Translations under genes and position numbers: made by a program
Notes under the pieces: model-generated
Database searches by the model: none
Told to the model about the DNA's origin: nothing
What the model saw: only the letters and a program-made list of their open reading frames with translations
Origin: Nocardioidaceae bacterium
Lineage (GTDB): Bacteria; Actinomycetota; Actinomycetes; Propionibacteriales; Nocardioidaceae
DNA length: 5,997 bases
Direction of reading: 5' to 3'
Assembly (NCBI GenBank): GCA_025966335.1
Contig: JAICRS010000186.1
Location: 1 to 5,997, forward strand
Shown here: piece by piece, positions 5,638 to 5,997 of the stretch
Numbering within the stretch: position 1 is the first letter of the stretch
Layout of the letters: each line of letters opens with the position of its first letter

Positions 5638-5997
5638 CGACCCGCCCGTAGGTCACCGCGTGCACCGGACTCAGTGAGACGTTGCCGATCTCCACGAAGC
5701 CGTGCCGGCTGAGCAGATCGTCGTACGCGGCACGCGGGAGCAGCTGGTCGTCGATCTGGGCCTCGAAGAACTGGATGCCGTTCATGATCCGGCCGGGGAC
5801 GCTACGCAGGCCGGCGTCGGTGTCCGGGAACGGGAAGTCCGAGATGACGAACCAGCCGCCTGGCTCGAGAGCGTCGCGGACGTTCTGCGTGACCTGGTCG
5901 ATGTCGCGGCACTCGTGCATCGAGATGTTGTTGATCACCACGGTCACCGGCTCGTCGACCGTGAACTGCTCCAACGGGCTGCACACCAGGCTCACCC
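5630..5997 (-). CDS. Class I SAM-dependent methyltransferase, C-terminal part only
   Basis: The gene enters from beyond base 5997; the last 121 full codons are visible. VTVVINNISMHE near the start of the visible part is the strand-4 region after the SAM-binding site. LEPGGWFVISDFPFPD is the typical strand-5 motif that follows helix D, and the ending HGFVEIGNVSLSPVHAVTYGR is the paired strands 6 and 7. MNGIQFFEAQIDDQLLP lies between them and resembles an insert seen in a group of actinobacterial methyltransferases of unknown substrate. The SAM-binding GxGxG motif would be in the missing part. A GTG at 5995 gives an open frame but is surely internal, because the core of the domain precedes it. 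The stop is 30 bp before the EEP start. The methyl acceptor cannot be told. Confidence 0.82.
   Translation of the reverse strand, partial: VSLVCSPLEQFTVDEPVTVVINNISMHECRDIDQVTQNVRDALEPGGWFVISDFPFPDTDAGLRSVPGRIMNGIQFFEAQIDDQLLPRAAYDDLLSRHGFVEIGNVSLSPVHAVTYGRVAD

Overview
The window is very GC-rich, and every convincing gene lies on the minus strand. Codon third positions are strongly G/C, there are TTG and GTG starts, and two gene pairs overlap as ATGA. A cysteine desulfurase, a tRNA 2-thiouridylase and a MetE-like protein sit in a row. All this suggests a chromosomal segment of a high-GC actinomycete, perhaps near Nocardioides or another Propionibacteriales. That placement is inference from composition and gene order. 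I see no insertion sequence, integrase, tRNA, rRNA or CRISPR array. No intergenic gap exceeds about 130 bases, so coding density is high.

In the direction of transcription (right to left), the window opens with the C-terminal part of a class I SAM-dependent methyltransferase (5630-5997, cut by the window edge). Thirty bases later comes a tightly packed set of three genes. The first is a membrane-anchored endonuclease/exonuclease/phosphatase (EEP) protein with the VanJ-like layout of three N-terminal helices plus an EEP domain (4640-5599). The second is a nucleotidyltransferase of the aminoglycoside-adenylyltransferase-like type (3999-4643), joined to the first by an ATGA overlap. The third is a RimJ/RimL-type GNAT acetyltransferase (3452-4012), whose start lies inside the nucleotidyltransferase. 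A gap of about 130 bp then carries a credible sigma70-type promoter, a 10-bp palindrome and a strong ribosome binding site. These precede a small secreted cupredoxin with a complete His-Cys-His-Met copper site (2786-3322).

The left half is a conserved-looking sulfur-transfer operon. A group I cysteine desulfurase (1484-2731) is followed after 2 bp by mnmA (384-1481). mnmA overlaps by ATGA a MetE-like (methionine synthase family) gene that leaves the window at base 1. The desulfurase would make the persulfide that MnmA uses to thiolate U34 of tRNAs for Lys, Glu and Gln. The role of the MetE-like protein is less certain.

Nothing here is clearly a new system. The points most worth a second look are the EEP-nucleotidyltransferase-GNAT trio, whose parts all resemble families that include antibiotic-resistance enzymes; the secreted copper protein with a predicted N-terminal histidine; and the MetE-like gene coupled to tRNA thiolation.
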